This document shows positions 1 through 9,541 of a stretch of DNA of 64,000 nucleotides, one piece after another. The stretch spans positions 24,210 to 88,209 of the forward strand of contig JAUIHT010000013.1 of NCBI GenBank assembly GCA_030432235.1, in the 5' to 3' direction. Source of the DNA: Verrucomicrobiia bacterium. GTDB taxonomy: Bacteria; Verrucomicrobiota; Verrucomicrobiia; Opitutales; Cerasicoccaceae. Within the stretch, counting starts at the first letter, position 1, and every line of letters starts with the position of its first letter. The notes beneath the pieces were generated by a model, which was given only the letters and a program-made list of their open reading frames with translations, did no database searches and was not told the DNA's origin. The position numbers and the translations under genes were made by a program.

Positions 1-597
1 CGCGTATGGTGGGACGGAGCCCCCGCAGAGAAAACCGCCTGGAACTGGTGGAATCCTGAAGATGATGAACTCGTTGTTCAGTGGCGCTGCACGCCAGCAC
101 TCGTCACCCTGCCCGGCGAATCCGGCCCCGGTCTTGTCACCGTCGATCCCGAAGGCTATCTTACACTCTACCGACTCGAAACGCGCGACGGCGTGACCCG
201 CGTGCTCCCCGGTGATCGCATCTTTCGCATGCGCGGGCCGTCTTCCTTCGATAGCCACCATCGCCCCACTGGAGAGGAGGACGGCCTTCTTCGCATGAAT
301 TCAGCCGAAGCGGGCCGCAGCGGGCGGCGCACTTTCACCTTCACCGACTGGGACGACGACGGTCGCGTCGACCTTCTCGTCAACAGCAAGAACGTCAACT
401 TCCTCAAAAACATTACCGAAAAGCCGGGCGAATTTATCTTCGAAGATCAGGGCCCCATCGACGGCCGGAAGCTCGCTGGTCACAGTACCGCACCCGCACT
501 CGGTGACCTCAACGGAGACGGCAACCCCACTCTGCTCATTGGCGCGGAGGACGGATTTTTCTATCACGTCAAGACGTCCGACAATCCCGTTCAATAA
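1..597 (+). CDS. FG-GAP/VCBS repeat protein, C-terminal part (5' end outside window)
   Basis: The reading frame is open from base 1 and ends with TAA at 595-597, so only about 198 C-terminal residues are visible. It contains repeat units of the FG-GAP/VCBS type, with calcium-binding-like aspartate clusters (FTDWDDDGRVDLLVN, LGDLNGDGNPTLLIGAEDG), as in extracellular beta-propellers. No catalytic motif is visible. It ends 33 bases before the SSS symporter, so the two may share a transcript. In verrucomicrobial glycan loci such propellers usually accompany glycosidases; a binding or lyase role is possible but cannot be decided from this fragment. A related FG-GAP protein lies at 22682. Confidence 0.75.
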   Translation, partial: RVWWDGAPAEKTAWNWWNPEDDELVVQWRCTPALVTLPGESGPGLVTVDPEGYLTLYRLETRDGVTRVLPGDRIFRMRGPSSFDSHHRPTGEEDGLLRMNSAEAGRSGRRTFTFTDWDDDGRVDLLVNSKNVNFLKNITEKPGEFIFEDQGPIDGRKLAGHSTAPALGDLNGDGNPTLLIGAEDGFFYHVKTSDNPVQ

Positions 598-630
598 CTC
601 CCAGCTTTTTCAACCTTAATACCCCGTCCA

Positions 631-2169
631 ATGCCAACCCCCTCACATTTCACCGCACTCGATGGCATGGTGCTCGCGATCTACTTCGCGGTCACCATGG
701 GCATCGGCTTCTTCTTCTGGCGCAAAAGCAAATCCGTGGACGGATTCACGGCTGCAAATCGGAGCCTTCCCGGCTGGCTCACCGGGCTCTCCATCCTGGG
801 TACCTATGTCAGCAGCATCAGCTTTCTCGCAGTGCCCGGCCGGGCTCTCTCAAGTAACTGGAATGCTTTCGTGTTCAGCATTTCGATACCCCTCGCCGCC
901 TGGGTAGCCGTGCGCTGGTTCATGCCTTTTTACCGCAAGGGCGGCCACGTTTCCGCTTATGTCCATTTGGAGGAGCGCTTCGGGCCATGGGCTCGTATTT
1001 ACACCAGTGCCTGCTACCTGCTCACGCAGTTCGCCCGCATAGGCACCGTCATGTATTTGATGGCCCTGCCGATGAACGTGCTCCTGGGATGGAATATCCA
1101 CTGGATAATTCTCGCCACGGGAGTCGCCGTTACCCTCTACACGTTTGTCGGTGGCATCGTCGCGGTCATTTGGAACGACGCCATCCAGACCGTGGTTCTC
1201 ATCGTCGGGGCACTGGTCTGTTTCGCTCTCATGATAGTTGCCCTGCCTGGTGGCTTTGGGCAATTCATCGAGGTTGGCTCCCAGCATAATAAGTTCGACC
1301 TGGGATCCTATAGCTTCGATCTAGCCACTCCCACCTTCTGGGTAGTCCTCGCTTATGGCATTGTAATCAACCTCCAGAACTTCGGCATAGATCAAAATTA
1401 CATCCAGCGGTATCATGCCGCATCCTCGGATCGCGAAGCAGCTAAAAGCATATGGCTGGGTGCCCTGCTCTATGTACCTGTATCCGCTATTTTCTTCCTT
1501 ATCGGCACAGCCCTATTCGCCTACTACACAGCGGGCCCCGGAGCCCTGCCTGAAGCCTATCAAGGCGAAGCTCAGGCCGACAAGGTCTTTCCCTATTTCA
1601 TTGTCACCTCTCTCCCAAGCGGCGTCACCGGCTTACTTATCGCAGCCATATTTGCCGCCGCCATGAGTACCGTCTCCACGAGTCTCAACTCCTCGGCTAC
1701 CATTATTTTAAGCGATTACTACAAACGCTACCTCCGTAAGAACTCTGACGAGCACAGCGATATGCGCACGCTCTACATCACAACAATCATCATCGGCACG
1801 CTTGGCACCTGTATTGCCCTGGCCCTGACCAAAGTCTCTAGTGCCCTTGACGCCTGGTGGCTGCTCGCAGGAATCTTCGGTGGCGGCACCCTAGGGCTCT
1901 TTCTTCTCGGCTTCCTCTCTCGCCGCGCTACCAATCTAACCGCCATCATTGGAGTAACCTGTGGCGTCATCCTGATTGTCTGGATGACGCTCTCTCCTCG
2001 TGCCGGTGACTGGTTCAGCGACACTTTGCGCAACCCGTTCCATAGCTTTCTCATCATCGTCTTTGGCACCGCCACCATCCTGCTTGTCGGCCTGATCGCA
2101 ACCAGTTTTCTGAATCCACGCATCACTCACTCCTCCTCAGCCGAAGACTCGAGCTCATCATCCCGCTAA
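631..2169 (+). CDS. Sodium/solute symporter (SSS family), probable sugar importer
   Basis: A 512-residue integral membrane protein of usual SSS length with about 13-14 hydrophobic segments. The N-terminus (LDGMVLAIYFAVTMGIGFFFW), the GFTAANRSLPGWLTG stretch and the NQNYIQRYHAA-like segment (DQNYIQRYHAASSDREA) are typical of the family. It would couple inward sodium flow to uptake of a sugar or sugar acid across the inner membrane. It sits between an FG-GAP protein and a BNR/sialidase-like protein and is followed by a GH29 fucosidase, so a monosaccharide released by those enzymes is the likely substrate. The ATG at 631 follows a pyrimidine-rich leader with no Shine-Dalgarno sequence. A second SSS member lies at 32941. 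Confidence 0.9.
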   Translation: MPTPSHFTALDGMVLAIYFAVTMGIGFFFWRKSKSVDGFTAANRSLPGWLTGLSILGTYVSSISFLAVPGRALSSNWNAFVFSISIPLAAWVAVRWFMPFYRKGGHVSAYVHLEERFGPWARIYTSACYLLTQFARIGTVMYLMALPMNVLLGWNIHWIILATGVAVTLYTFVGGIVAVIWNDAIQTVVLIVGALVCFALMIVALPGGFGQFIEVGSQHNKFDLGSYSFDLATPTFWVVLAYGIVINLQNFGIDQNYIQRYHAASSDREAAKSIWLGALLYVPVSAIFFLIGTALFAYYTAGPGALPEAYQGEAQADKVFPYFIVTSLPSGVTGLLIAAIFAAAMSTVSTSLNSSATIILSDYYKRYLRKNSDEHSDMRTLYITTIIIGTLGTCIALALTKVSSALDAWWLLAGIFGGGTLGLFLLGFLSRRATNLTAIIGVTCGVILIVWMTLSPRAGDWFSDTLRNPFHSFLIIVFGTATILLVGLIATSFLNPRITHSSSAEDSSSSSR

Positions 2170-2194
2170 ATCCATTCATTCTTTTTTTGATACT

Positions 2195-3514
2195 ATGGCT
2201 ATGACCCAACCTCTGAATCTCATGCGTGCAGTAAGCGTATGCTTATTACTTGGCATTAGCTGCGTCGGCGCCACCCCCATCCGCCCGCTGGCGCAAGATC
2301 ACGTCACCGTCTACGAGTCGCCCGACCCTACGACCATTCCGCTTTATAACCCAAGTATCATCAGTCTTGATTCAGGCCGCCTGGTGGCTACCTTTTTGAT
2401 AAGTGGAAGGAGAAATCCAAATATCTCCTCCTACACGCAGATCGTCACATCCGATGACGGTGGCCTAACCTGGCAAAAGCGGGCTGAAAGCAAAACAGGT
2501 CAATCCCGGCTGTTTCAGGTGGGCCAGGATATCTATCTCATTGGCACCTCGATGGGACTTCGCATACAGCGCTCCAGTGACGAAGGCCTTACTTGGTCCG
2601 AGCCGTCAGTAATCGCCAAGGGCAAATGGCACCAATCCGCTAGTAACTACTGGCTCGCCAACGGAAACATTTACCTAGCTTTGGAAAAACGAGTCGACCA
2701 TGACATCGAAAGCTGGCCCGTCGGTGAGCTCTCTCCTATCCTGCTTCGCGCCGACGTTACCGACGATCTCACCAAAGCTGAATCCTGGTCGTTTTCTCCA
2801 GACTTAACTCTCAAGGATGTCATTCCGGGCTACACCGAAAACACCCCCGAGCTCGATTTCGTCGGCATCCCCTTTTTCTCACAAGCCTACCCTGGCAGCA
2901 ACGAGATCGCGCCACGCCGCGGCATGTCTCCACTGGGCTGGCTTGAAACCAATGTCGTCCAGATAACGAATCCTGATCACTACTGGTATGACCCTGAAGG
3001 CAAAACCTTTCATCTGCTGATGCGCGCCCACACCGGAGGCACCGGCTACGCAGCTCTGGCCAAGGTCGTCGAAAACGACGACGGCACGATGACCACCTCG
3101 TTGGAAACGGTGCCCTCTGGAAAACGCATCCTCTACCTCCCCATGCCCGGCGGGCAAATGCGTTTCCATATTCTCTACGACGAGGAAACCGAGCTGTATT
3201 GGCTGCTCAGTTCACAGGCTACTGACTCCATGACACGCGCCGAAGAGCTGCCAGGTGAGCGATACAACCTGCCGAACAACGAGCGCCACCGCATGGTTCT
3301 GCATTTCTCGAAGAACCTCGTTGACTGGTGCTTCGCCGGAGTTGTCGCCATCGGTGATTCTCCCAAAGAATCCCGCCACTATGCCAGCATGGCCATCGAC
3401 GGCGACGACCTCGTCATCCTCTCCCGATCCGGGGATGATCGCGCACGCTCTGCTCACGACGGAAACCTCATCACTTTCCACCGCGTAGAAAACTTCCGAG
3501 ACCTCGTCTATTGA
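2195..3514 (+). CDS. Secreted BNR-repeat (sialidase-like) glycosidase-type protein
   Basis: 439 residues with an N-terminal signal peptide (LMRAVSVCLLLGISCVGA). At least two Asp-box/BNR repeats are visible (SDDGGLTWQKR, SSDEGLTWSEP), which define a six-bladed sialidase-type propeller. The C-terminal signature AHDGNLITFHRVENFRDL is shared with the N-terminal module of the 10618 mosaic protein, so these form one family. The usual FRIP arginine motif of GH33 sialidases is not evident, so true sialidase activity is unproven; related folds cleave other sugars. It lies 25 bases after the symporter and just before the GH29 fucosidase, consistent with one glycan-degradation transcript. Confidence 0.75.
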   Translation: MAMTQPLNLMRAVSVCLLLGISCVGATPIRPLAQDHVTVYESPDPTTIPLYNPSIISLDSGRLVATFLISGRRNPNISSYTQIVTSDDGGLTWQKRAESKTGQSRLFQVGQDIYLIGTSMGLRIQRSSDEGLTWSEPSVIAKGKWHQSASNYWLANGNIYLALEKRVDHDIESWPVGELSPILLRADVTDDLTKAESWSFSPDLTLKDVIPGYTENTPELDFVGIPFFSQAYPGSNEIAPRRGMSPLGWLETNVVQITNPDHYWYDPEGKTFHLLMRAHTGGTGYAALAKVVENDDGTMTTSLETVPSGKRILYLPMPGGQMRFHILYDEETELYWLLSSQATDSMTRAEELPGERYNLPNNERHRMVLHFSKNLVDWCFAGVVAIGDSPKESRHYASMAIDGDDLVILSRSGDDRARSAHDGNLITFHRVENFRDLVY

Positions 3515-3588
3515 GCACTGGGCATCATGTATCAACGCAATCGAACAGCTCTTATTCTCCTTCGAATCCCGCAACAATAACCCAGCCT

Positions 3589-5355
3589 ATGTCCACCATG
3601 CGTAAAGAATATTTGATTATCAAACCACTAACCCGTGTCATCGCAACGCTTGCCATTGCAGCATTCATCACAGCTGTATCCGCACAGGATACCGTACCGA
3701 ATGAAACCGAAGCCGAACGCGACGCGCGTATGCAGTGGTGGCGCGACGCCAAGTACGGCATGTTCATCCACTGGGGCGCCTCAACCTACCTGGGCGGAGA
3801 ATGGAAAGGTAAAAATTACGGCGACAGTCACGGCCTGATCCGCAACGCAAAGCTTTCTCCCGAGGAATACGCCGCCGCCGTCCAGCCCTTCAATCCTATT
3901 GATTTCGACGCCGAGCAATGGGTACTTGACGCTCAGCGCTTCGGCTTCAAGTACATCGTCTTCATCGCCAAGCATCATGATGGTTTCGCGATGTGGGATT
4001 CTGAAGCGTCCGATTTCAACATCATCGACGCCACTGACTTTGATCGTGACATCCTGGCCGAACTGTCAGCCGCCTGTCAAAAGTACGACATGAAACTTGG
4101 TATTTACTACTCCCATGCACGTGACTGGTATCATCCCGGTGGGGCTATGGGGTTGCACAACATGCCCACCTGGCATCCGTCGCAGGAGGGTGAGTTCACC
4201 GATTACATCCACGAGGTTGCCGTCCCGCAGGTGCGCGAGCTGTTGACCAACTACGGTCCGATTGCCGAGTTCTGGTGGGACACGCCTGACAACATGACAC
4301 CGGAGCTGGCCGAACCGTTCACCGAACTGCTTCAGCTGCAACCCGGCATTGTCACCAACAGCCGGTTGCTCAGCCGCGACGGCACCGGAGGCGACTTCGA
4401 CACGCCGGAGCGGTATATCCCAACCAAACAAGAGCATGACCTCGATTTTGAGGTCTGTATGACAATTGGACGTACCTGGATGTGGAGCAAGAAGGACGAA
4501 CGAGAAAAAACAGGCCAGGACCTGCTCTTTAACTTGCTGGAGATTGCCAGTAAGGGCGGCAATTACCTGCTCAACATTGGCCCCACCCCACAAGGAACCT
4601 TCGCCGACTGGCAGATCGAGCGGCTCGAATACGCCGGCAACTGGCTGGCGGAATACGGCGAGGCGATCTATGGCACGAGCGAGGGCCCTTTCCGTTATTG
4701 GGAAAACGGTTACGCCACCACCAAAGACAACGCACTCTATCTGCTTATAACCGAATGGCCGACCGACGGCAGGCTATATGTCCCGATCGGCAACGCACCC
4801 GAAACCGCACACACGCTGGGGGGGACTTCTCAATCGTTCACGTTTGAATCGACTGACAAGGGGTTGTTCATCGACGTGCCGGATCAGCCGCTGGATGACC
4901 GCGCGTCAGTGATTGTGCTCGACATGCCCGAGCCTGCGGTGCCTATCCGCCAGGGCCGGCTGCCTGACGAAGACGGAGCGTATGAACTAACAGCAGTGGA
5001 CGGAGAGCGCTACGGCCTGCGTCTACGGTTGATCGGCGATGTGATCCCCAGTTGGCCGACCGGTTTGTACAGTGTGACTTGGCCGATTTATATCGAATAT
5101 CCAGGCACCTACAAGGTGCAGGCGACCTATGCCTGCGACCCAGACAAGGCCGGGGGCACGCTTGATTTGACATTCAACGAGCAAAAGCTCACCGCGATCA
5201 CGCAGCCGACCGCGTCGGTCACCGACTTCCAGACTTTTGATCTGGGCACGGTCACATTCGACCGCGAAATGCCCGTCGAAGTAGTGCTCAAGCAGCTCAA
5301 GAGAAAAGCCCCCGATGCGGTCAGTTTCAAGTCTTTGACGCTCACACGCGAGTAG
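3589..5355 (+). CDS. Secreted alpha-L-fucosidase, GH29
   Basis: About 589 residues from the ATG at 3589 (next ATG 3598); both give a signal peptide (IATLAIAAFITAVSA). The frame stays open upstream only from a TTG, an unlikely start. GH29 hallmarks include WWRDAKYGMFIHWG, FIAKHHDGFAMWDS, LGIYYSHARDWYHPGG and YGPIAEFWWDTPDN, whose WWD aspartate near residue 231 is the expected nucleophile. It hydrolyses terminal alpha-L-fucose by the retaining mechanism. After the TIM barrel come a beta-rich domain and a C-terminal domain of about 130 residues (from LPDEDGAYELTAVDG) shared with the paralog at 15051. It would act in the periplasm or outside the cell. Confidence 0.93.
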   Translation: MSTMRKEYLIIKPLTRVIATLAIAAFITAVSAQDTVPNETEAERDARMQWWRDAKYGMFIHWGASTYLGGEWKGKNYGDSHGLIRNAKLSPEEYAAAVQPFNPIDFDAEQWVLDAQRFGFKYIVFIAKHHDGFAMWDSEASDFNIIDATDFDRDILAELSAACQKYDMKLGIYYSHARDWYHPGGAMGLHNMPTWHPSQEGEFTDYIHEVAVPQVRELLTNYGPIAEFWWDTPDNMTPELAEPFTELLQLQPGIVTNSRLLSRDGTGGDFDTPERYIPTKQEHDLDFEVCMTIGRTWMWSKKDEREKTGQDLLFNLLEIASKGGNYLLNIGPTPQGTFADWQIERLEYAGNWLAEYGEAIYGTSEGPFRYWENGYATTKDNALYLLITEWPTDGRLYVPIGNAPETAHTLGGTSQSFTFESTDKGLFIDVPDQPLDDRASVIVLDMPEPAVPIRQGRLPDEDGAYELTAVDGERYGLRLRLIGDVIPSWPTGLYSVTWPIYIEYPGTYKVQATYACDPDKAGGTLDLTFNEQKLTAITQPTASVTDFQTFDLGTVTFDREMPVEVVLKQLKRKAPDAVSFKSLTLTRE

Positions 5356-5574
5356 CCGATATCCGGCTGCAGGGCTGACCAGGTCGAAACCATGCGTCCG
5401 TCATGGCTTACATATAGACACTCAATAGCCCAACTAATGAATAGCCCAAAGCGTACCCTTGGTTGCACGTTCAGTTGGGATATCGTAAGCCTGGGGATCG
5501 ATATCGAAGACGTAAATGACGAATACAGCCACTGCAAATCAACCCAAATGTAATCCAGTCCCCCCTTTGCTTTT
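5356..5574. other. Intergenic gap after the GH29 gene
   Basis: About 220 bases without a gene. A small inverted repeat (AGCCG/CGGCT around 5353-5367) overlaps the fucosidase stop but lacks a T-run, so it is not called a terminator. Neither recurring operator of this window is present. Confidence 0.4.
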
Positions 5575-7887
5575 ATGAAGTACCGTACTGTAGTGAGTCT
5601 ACTGGCTCTTCTGTCTGTTGCCCACGCCCAGACCTCTCAAGACATCCTTGAAGATGCTGTGGCGGTTTGGGAGATGAACACCTTGAACTCTACCAATGGG
5701 CAGGCCCCGTTAGAGGCCGTGGGGGCTGTTACCGTCGGAGAAACCCTGCGCGGAATCGACCGGGAAGCTTCCCTGGAGCGAGGAGGCGGCGGAGAGGTCG
5801 CGGTTCTCTCGGGTGGTTACCTGAACGCGGGCGAGGGTGCGAACCGGCAGTTTCAGATAGAGGGAGATCAGCTCACGCTCCTGCTGCGCTTCAAGCTAGA
5901 CGAAGGGGGGCTCTCCGCCGGAGAGCTTTTCTCCAAGCATGGCGGTCACGAAAAGTGCTCATACAACCTTTATGCGAATCGTGGTGATATCGGATTCGAA
6001 ATCGGGACGGAGCATATTGACGGACTTACGGGCAGCATCCGTATTCCTGCTGACATGATTTCAGAGAATGCGTGGCAGACGGTTGCCGCCCGCTACGACG
6101 GCGATCAAATAACTATATTCCTAAACGGCGTCCTCGTCGCCATGGATAAGGCATCCGGGGATCTGCGTGAGAACAATGAGCCGTTGATACTTGGCCGCGC
6201 CATGCGCGGGGAGGTCGATTTAGCAGCGATTTGGAAACGTGCGCTTTCCGACGCGGAGATCGAGACACTTGGCGGGGATCCCGAGTCTATTACCCGGAAG
6301 AAAAGAGAATTACTCGAAGAAATCGAGAAGCAAACGGGCAAAGACGGCCTGACTACCGTTGACAAAATGCGGGCCGCACGGGAGCTCCGGGAGGACCTTG
6401 CCTCTGACCGTCAACGCCCCCGCTATCACCTAATGCCTCCAGAAGGCTACTGGAACGATATCAACGGCACCTTATACTGGAAGGGGCGTTACCACGTGAT
6501 GTTCCTGGGCCGAACAGCCCCGGATGCCCAGACCGTACTGGACGGTATCGACACGCCGCTGGCACGCGAGACTTGGATGCACGCCTCCAGCGCCGATCTC
6601 GTACACTGGGTGCAGCACCCTCCCGCGATGAAGCCGGTTTTCGACGGCTCCATGCCGCGGGGGCAATTCAGCGGCGATGCCATCGACGGTGCTCCAGAGC
6701 CAACGCTCATTTATCACGTTCCCTCCCAGGGAACCAGTATCTCAACCGCCGCCGATCCGAACGACCCCGAGCTTATTGAGTGGACGCCCAGTCCGCACAA
6801 CCCCGTTATCCCCGAGGATGGCGAGCCTGACGAAGTCGTGGTTTTCGACCCCACCGTCTGGAGGGAGGAAGACGGCACCTACTATGCGCTCATCGGTAAC
6901 AAAAACCGCGCCCCGGGTTACGAGGGTGACTCGACCAGCCTTTACCGTACAACGGACCTTATCAACTGGGAGTACCGCGGGCCATTCTACAAGTCTGCCC
7001 GAAAATGGACCCATGAGTTGGAAGATGCGGCCTGCCCGGACTTTTTTCCCATTGGCAACGACAAGCACATGCTGCTCATGCACGGCCACCGTCCGCTTTT
7101 AAATACCCATTATTATATCGGTGTATGGGACCGCGAGAACGAACGCTTCATCCCTGAGCAGCACGGTCGCATGAGCTGGGCGGGCGGTGAAGTGTGCGCG
7201 CCCGAGACACTCGAAGATGATCAAGGGCGACGTATTTACTGGGGGGCTGTACGGGACGCGATTCGCACTTCCCCTGGCTGGAAGACTGTGGCGACGCTCC
7301 CGCGCATCCTCAGCCTCGACGAAGACGATACCCTCCTGATCGAGCCGGTTCCCGAGCTGGAAGCTCTGCGCTACAACGAACGCAGCTTTCAGGACCTGAC
7401 CATTTCCGGTGAACAGCGGCTCGACGATCCCGGCGGAGACCTGCTTGAAATACGCGCCGAAATCATTCCGGGCAAGGCCCGCGAGTTTGGTATCATCGTA
7501 CGCCAGTCTCCGCACGGCGAAGAACAACTACCCGTCATGATCAATCTGGATGACAATACGGTCTATACGGATATCAGCAAAGCGTCCCTGAACCCGAAAG
7601 TGAAGTACAGGCGTCTTACCTACAAACAATCATTTGAGGCCCTCTCGGATGATCAAAAATATGTGAACCGACAGGAGGCCCCCTTTACGCTGAAGCCAGG
7701 TGAGACGGTCGATTTACGCATTTTCATCGACAAAAGCATCGTTGAAATATTCGTCAACGGCCGCCAGTGCGTGACACAGCGTATCTACCCGACCCGGAAG
7801 GATGCGCTCGGCATCTCGCTGGTTTCCAAGGAGGCTCCCATGACGATCCGCAACTTGCATATCTGGGACATGCACCCGACCCATTGA
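5575..7887 (+). CDS. Secreted LamG plus GH32-like protein, atypical active site
   Basis: 770 residues with a signal peptide (VVSLLALLSVAHA). Residues about 25-235 form a LamG/concanavalin-like domain (ALSDAEIETLGG near its end). From about 275 there is a five-bladed GH32-type propeller, then a beta-sandwich with IFIDKSIVEIFVNGRQ, a classic GH32 C-terminal motif. The nucleophile motif is present as WNDINGT, and the second aspartate as VFDPTVW in place of RDP. At the position of the usual EC motif the protein reads EDAACPDFFPIG, so the canonical acid/base glutamate is alanine. It therefore belongs to a divergent GH32 branch, and its substrate should not be assumed to be a fructan. The ATG at 5575 directly precedes the signal peptide. 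Confidence 0.8.
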   Translation: MKYRTVVSLLALLSVAHAQTSQDILEDAVAVWEMNTLNSTNGQAPLEAVGAVTVGETLRGIDREASLERGGGGEVAVLSGGYLNAGEGANRQFQIEGDQLTLLLRFKLDEGGLSAGELFSKHGGHEKCSYNLYANRGDIGFEIGTEHIDGLTGSIRIPADMISENAWQTVAARYDGDQITIFLNGVLVAMDKASGDLRENNEPLILGRAMRGEVDLAAIWKRALSDAEIETLGGDPESITRKKRELLEEIEKQTGKDGLTTVDKMRAARELREDLASDRQRPRYHLMPPEGYWNDINGTLYWKGRYHVMFLGRTAPDAQTVLDGIDTPLARETWMHASSADLVHWVQHPPAMKPVFDGSMPRGQFSGDAIDGAPEPTLIYHVPSQGTSISTAADPNDPELIEWTPSPHNPVIPEDGEPDEVVVFDPTVWREEDGTYYALIGNKNRAPGYEGDSTSLYRTTDLINWEYRGPFYKSARKWTHELEDAACPDFFPIGNDKHMLLMHGHRPLLNTHYYIGVWDRENERFIPEQHGRMSWAGGEVCAPETLEDDQGRRIYWGAVRDAIRTSPGWKTVATLPRILSLDEDDTLLIEPVPELEALRYNERSFQDLTISGEQRLDDPGGDLLEIRAEIIPGKAREFGIIVRQSPHGEEQLPVMINLDDNTVYTDISKASLNPKVKYRRLTYKQSFEALSDDQKYVNRQEAPFTLKPGETVDLRIFIDKSIVEIFVNGRQCVTQRIYPTRKDALGISLVSKEAPMTIRNLHIWDMHPTH

Positions 7888-8317
7888 AACGCAAGTATCC
7901 GAATATACGCACACATGTGTTTTCCTCATCGTTGATTGTTGTCTATATAACGTGAAACGCTTAGCATTTTTAGGTACTTATACGCACAGAAAGTACTACT
8001 ATATCGATCTATGCCGGAGGAATTTAAATCCGGCACCATGATCGAGTGTTAGCATAACACCCCGTCTCTGTTGAAAAAAACAAGAGTTTTCCAAATATAG
8101 ATTCTAATAAATCAATCCCATATCGCATAGGACATCGATTCCCGTTATCAGCGACATTTCTTTTCGACGGAAGCAACTGGGCAAATCGCAGAACCCTGAA
8201 ATTCGATATGATTTCAACTCACTGTGTCGATACGCTTAGTTTTAACACTGTCTAAAATCCCTTTATATACTCGGTTACACCCTTCCCTTTATACTGAACC
8301 GGAATTATAACAAAAAG
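7888..8317. other. Intergenic region with operator-like palindromes
   Basis: This AT-rich 430-base gap holds GTGTTAGCATAACAC at 8046-8060 (listed separately), an inverted repeat TGCCGGA/TCCGGCA at 8012-8035 with a 9-10-base loop, and TGAAACGCTTAG near 7953, which resembles half of a LacI-type site. No ORF with coding character was found. It separates the GH32-like gene from the small secreted protein at 8318. Confidence 0.5.
8046..8060. promoter_or_regulatory. Palindrome GTGTTA-N3-TAACAC (motif T, copy 1)
   Basis: Perfect 6-bp arms GTGTTA/TAACAC around GCA. It is one of six copies in the window of the consensus TGTTA-N3-TAACA, all between genes. It lies about 258 bases upstream of the 8318 gene. 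The binding protein is unknown. Confidence 0.6.
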
Positions 8318-9160
8318 ATGCAAGCAACGAATCTCCATTCCCACTCTAAATCCATCACCACACCCTATCTTAAAACCCTCACCTTTGCCGTGCTTCTGCC
8401 TTTCTGCACAAACGCCGATACGATCCTGTTGCACGATGATTTCGAAGATGGCAGCCGTTTTAATCAGGATTTGCCTGATTCTGCGGAGTGGTTTGCTTCC
8501 TTCAATAATCTCCGAATGGCAAAAACCGCATCTAGGGAGTACTCTCTGGAGAACGCTCCGGTAGGTAGTGTCGCACGGCACGGTGTCGCCTATTTCGCCC
8601 CCTCGGATGCTCCAGTCTCACTGGCCGACGGGGAAACGCTCACCGTCTCATTTAACGTAACCCCGACCTCGCGCACTCCTGAAAACGGACTACATGTGTT
8701 GCGTGTCGGAGTGCTCCATTCCGGTAGCGAACAGCAAAAGATTGATAATGGTAATGCAGATCCCAAGGTAAGCGGCTACGGTTTTTTTATCAATCCCGCA
8801 GACCAGCGCATTCGCATTTACGGTCGCACCGACGACGCCGGCCCACTCTTTTCCTCACTTGGCAGTGGCAATGGTTGGGCAGGCGGAAAGACCGGCGGAT
8901 TTCTTTTCGGCAACACCCCCTCCTATAGCGTCTCGATGACTCAAGACAAAACCTACAAAATCACTGTCGCAATCAAACGTCTTAACAATGACGATCTGGA
9001 CATTACCTATACTATCACTGAGGGAGATGAAACGACGGAGGTCAACTTTGTGGAAAGCGATTATCTTGTTTATGATTTCGATACCATTGCCTTCGCCTGG
9101 GGCGATGCTTTCGGTGACGGCCTCGTCGACAACGTAACCGTCACTCACACAACTACCTGA
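8318..9160 (+). CDS. Secreted protein consisting of one copy of an uncharacterised domain
   Basis: 280 residues. The N-terminus has a hydrophobic stretch (LTFAVLLPFCTNA) ending a likely signal peptide. The rest is a single domain of about 235 residues that recurs twice in the 10618 protein and once in the PEP-CTERM protein at 26356. Conserved anchors are DDFEDGSRFNQDLPDSAEWF, RHGVAYFAPSDAP, GYGFFINPA, FSSLGSGNGW and YDFDTIAFAWGDAFGDGLVD. The beta-rich pattern suggests a jelly-roll or LamG-like fold. Unlike the 26356 protein it has no C-terminal PEP-CTERM anchor and ends in a short polar tail. No function is known to me; a carbohydrate-binding role is a guess from context. Confidence 0.75.
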   Translation: MQATNLHSHSKSITTPYLKTLTFAVLLPFCTNADTILLHDDFEDGSRFNQDLPDSAEWFASFNNLRMAKTASREYSLENAPVGSVARHGVAYFAPSDAPVSLADGETLTVSFNVTPTSRTPENGLHVLRVGVLHSGSEQQKIDNGNADPKVSGYGFFINPADQRIRIYGRTDDAGPLFSSLGSGNGWAGGKTGGFLFGNTPSYSVSMTQDKTYKITVAIKRLNNDDLDITYTITEGDETTEVNFVESDYLVYDFDTIAFAWGDAFGDGLVDNVTVTHTTT

Positions 9161-9191
9161 ATGCAGGACTCCACAATTTAACTATTACCCT

Positions 9192-9206
9192 TTGTTATCA
9201 TAACAC
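9192..9206. promoter_or_regulatory. Palindrome TTGTTA-N3-TAACAC (motif T, copy 2)
   Basis: TGTTA and TAACA arms surround TCA. It lies in the gap between the 8318 and 9542 genes, 82 bases from copy 3. Confidence 0.55.
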
Positions 9207-9273
9207 GACGCCGCCCGCCAAAGCAAAAAACTATTCTACCCTAAACACGGTCCCCTGTTGCTGACCCTCACTT

Positions 9274-9288
9274 TTGTTACCATAACCC
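9274..9288. promoter_or_regulatory. Palindrome TTGTTA-N3-TAACCC (motif T, copy 3)
   Basis: The arms are TGTTA/TAACC around CCA, with one mismatch to the consensus. The 82-base spacing to copy 2 is close to eight helical turns, which would allow looping. It lies upstream of the lyase gene at 9542 and, if cotranscribed, of the mosaic gene at 10618. Confidence 0.5.
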
Positions 9289-9541
9289 ATAGCCGCCTTT
9301 GACTATCATGGCTGTGGCCTCATGAATTCAGGACGAACATTCGATAGCTTTTCTTGTTCAACAAACATCCCCGGGCACATCGGAAAACGCCCAGAGACAA
9401 TCTACCCAAGAATCTCGTTTGTATACTCACGAAGTTCCACTTTCTCCAACGGCCCTCTCCGAAAATTCCCTGACCCGACAGCATTTATTTTCATTCGTCG
9501 TTTTGGGATTAACTTACGCAACGAGTTCAGAATAAAATCGT

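Larger units (their letters stand above)
9161..9541. other. Intergenic region upstream of the lyase gene
   Basis: A 380-base gap with two copies of the TGTTA-N3-TAACA palindrome, 82 bases apart. Short frames in the second half look non-coding. A GTATAC core near 9421 has poor arms and is not counted as a GntR-type site. Confidence 0.45.

Noticed and set aside
5353..5367. Terminator after the first fucosidase
   Set aside because: Five-base stem overlapping the stop codon with no T-run; insufficient.
9415..9430. GTATAC core upstream of the 9542 lyase as a further GntR-type site
   Set aside because: The flanking arms do not match AAAGTG/CACTTT; a 6-base core alone is expected by chance.
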